7,095 bases of DNA from contig DUVT01000251.1 in NCBI GenBank assembly GCA_012840905.1, positions 1-7,095 of the forward strand, read 5' to 3'. Shown here in pieces: positions 5,626 through 7,095 of the stretch; the first letter of the stretch is position 1; each line of letters begins with the position of its first letter. The translations under genes and the position numbers were made by a program. The notes below the pieces were generated by a model that saw only the letters and a program-made list of their open reading frames with translations, had not been told where the DNA came from and did not search any database. Source of the DNA: Acholeplasmataceae bacterium. GTDB lineage: Bacteria > Bacillota_I > Bacilli_A > ML615J-28 > CAG-698.

Positions 5626-7095
5626 ATGAAGAAAGAATTTAAAATAGAAGGTATGACTTGTGCTGCTTGTGCAAGTGCAGTCGAAAGAGTAACTAAAAGA
5701 GTTGATGGGATTAAAAATGCAAGTGTCAACTTAGCTACTGAAAAATTAACAGTCGAATATGATGATAATATAGATTTAAATAATATTAAAACTGCTGTAG
5801 AAAAAGCAGGGTATAAAGTTAAAGATAGTGTTGTAAAAGAAACGTTTGTTGTTGAAGGTATGACATGTGCAGCGTGTGTTCGTGCTGTTGAAATTGCAAC
5901 AAACAAAGTATATGGTGTTAAAAAAGCAAATGTTAATCTTGCAACAGAAAAAATAACTATTGAATATGATACAGAAGAAGCTAGTGTATTTGATTTAAAG
6001 AAAGCTGTAGAAGATGCAGGATATAAATTAATTATTGAAAAGAAAGATCGTGCAGTTGAAGAAAGCGAAAGAAAAATAAAACTATTAAAATTTAGATTTA
6101 TCTTTTCAGCAATTTTTACAATTCCACTTCTCTATATTTCAATGGGACACATGGTAGGCCTACCACTACCAAATATTTTAAATCCAGATTTAAATCCACT
6201 TAATTTTGTAATTGCCCAGTTAGCCTTAACAATTCCTGTAATTGTTATGGGATATAAATTTTACAAAGTTGGTTTTAGAACCTTAATTAAACGAAATCCA
6301 AATATGGATTCATTAATTGCAATCGGTACAGCAGCTGCCTTTATTTATGGTATATATGCATTTATTAAAATTATAGGTGGCGAAGATCATTTTGTTCATC
6401 AATTATATTTTGAAAGTGCAGCGGTAATTATTACATTAATTACGCTTGGAAAATACTTTGAAGCAAGATCAAAAGGTAAGACATCTGAAGCAATTAAAAA
6501 GTTAATGGGCTTAACACCTAAAAATGCACTTGTGGAGCGAGATGGTAAAGAAATAGTAATTCCAATTGAGGATGTAGTTGTTGGTGATATTATAATTGTA
6601 AGACCAGGAGAAAGAATGCCAGTTGATGGTGTTGTAGTAAGTGGTAATACTTCTGTTGATGAATCGATGTTAACTGGTGAAAGTATTCCAGTCGAAAAAG
6701 GTGTTGGCGATAAAATTGTTGGTGCAAGTATTAATAAGTTTGGTTCAATTAAATACCGAGCAACTAAAGTTGGAAGTGATACAGTTCTTGCACAAATTAT
6801 TAAGCTTGTAGAAGAAGCACAAGGTTCAAAAGCACCAATTTCAAAATTAGCAGATGTTATCTCCGGGTACTTTGTACCAATTGTTATAATTCTTGCTATT
6901 ATATCAAGTGTCTTATGGTTCATCTTTAAAAAAGATTTAGAATTTGCTTTAACAATCTTTATTTCAGTTTTAGTTATTGCATGTCCATGTGCATTAGGAC
7001 TTGCAACACCAACTGCAATTATGGTTGGAACTGGAAAAGGTGCTGAAAATGGAGTATTAATTAAAAGTGGTGAAGCACTAGAGACTGCTCATAAA
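5626..7095 (+). CDS. copA: Copper-exporting P1B-type ATPase, N-terminal 490 residues (3' end beyond window)
   Basis: The frame is open from ATG 5626 to the window edge (490 residues). Two heavy-metal-associated domains come first, each with GMTCAAC (residues 9-15 and 78-84; Cys12/15 and Cys81/84), exactly 69 residues apart. Membrane helices follow near 154-173, 194-212, 227-249 and 261-279. The actuator domain carries the phosphatase motif TGES (350-353), and helices near 413-434 and 440-462 hold the transport motif CPC (453-455) followed by ALGLATP. The window ends just before the DKTGT phosphorylation site, so the P, N and final membrane segments are not visible. Copper-type P1B ATPases with this layout couple ATP hydrolysis to Cu(I) export across the cytoplasmic membrane; copper rather than silver, and export rather than import, are inferred from CPC and the csoR partner. 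AGGA at 5614-5617 overlaps the csoR stop and serves as ribosome binding site. No copZ lies between the two genes. Confidence 0.95.
   Translation, partial: MKKEFKIEGMTCAACASAVERVTKRVDGIKNASVNLATEKLTVEYDDNIDLNNIKTAVEKAGYKVKDSVVKETFVVEGMTCAACVRAVEIATNKVYGVKKANVNLATEKITIEYDTEEASVFDLKKAVEDAGYKLIIEKKDRAVEESERKIKLLKFRFIFSAIFTIPLLYISMGHMVGLPLPNILNPDLNPLNFVIAQLALTIPVIVMGYKFYKVGFRTLIKRNPNMDSLIAIGTAAAFIYGIYAFIKIIGGEDHFVHQLYFESAAVIITLITLGKYFEARSKGKTSEAIKKLMGLTPKNALVERDGKEIVIPIEDVVVGDIIIVRPGERMPVDGVVVSGNTSVDESMLTGESIPVEKGVGDKIVGASINKFGSIKYRATKVGSDTVLAQIIKLVEEAQGSKAPISKLADVISGYFVPIVIILAIISSVLWFIFKKDLEFALTIFISVLVIACPCALGLATPTAIMVGTGKGAENGVLIKSGEALETAHK

Noticed and set aside
5604..5906. Minus-strand open frame opposite the first HMA domains
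   Set aside because: The plus strand encodes an unmistakable copper ATPase here with GMTCAAC motifs; the antisense translation is a Ser/Thr/Leu-rich shadow.
6399..6923. Minus-strand open frame of 174 codons opposite the actuator domain
   Set aside because: It is fully opposite the TGES-containing part of the ATPase and shows repeated Ser/Thr/Ile/Pro text typical of an antisense shadow of an AT-rich gene.

Overview
The window is AT-rich, uses the standard bacterial code (TGG for Trp; TAA, TAG and TGA as stops) and has strong Shine-Dalgarno sites and near-consensus sigma-A promoters. It also carries short U-tailed hairpin terminators and a lipobox. Together these suggest a low-GC Gram-positive bacterium (Bacillota or a nearby lineage); I cannot name a genus. 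All supported genes lie on the + strand. No tRNA, rRNA, CRISPR array, insertion sequence or riboswitch was recognised. The longest gene-free stretch is 171 nt (5178-5348), and it holds a terminator, a promoter and an operator.

Layout. (1) 2-325: the 3' end of a small multi-spanning membrane protein, followed by a terminator. (2) 413-1270: a DUF1295 (steroid 5-alpha-reductase/ICMT-like) membrane protein with a very good promoter; its start is GTG at 413, because the longer TTG reading begins inside the -35 box. (3) 1324-2358: a cytoplasmic alpha/beta hydrolase with an EF-hand-like calcium loop in its cap region, then a terminator. (4) 2444-3265: an acyltransferase-like protein with the GNAT_C signature, behind a consensus-like promoter. 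(5) 3320-4108: a broken DUF4349 lipoprotein gene with two compensating single-base shifts in A runs plus one nonsense codon, then a terminator. (6) 4224-5177: a beta-propeller lactonase-family protein (6-phosphogluconolactonase-like), then a terminator. (7) 5349-7095: a copper-response operon of csoR followed 10 nt later by a CPx-type P1B copper ATPase with two HMA domains. This ATPase is cut by the window edge just before its expected DKTGT phosphorylation motif.

The first six units look like independent housekeeping or accessory genes, most with their own promoter and terminator, and nothing ties them into one pathway. Only csoR-copA is a clear functional pair. A perfect TTGACA-17-TATAAT promoter is followed directly by a C-tract/G-tract inverted repeat where CsoR would block transcription until Cu(I) binds the repressor; the ATPase then exports copper. 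I see no convincing novel multi-gene system. The best leads are the decayed DUF4349 gene and the EF-hand-like loop in the hydrolase.
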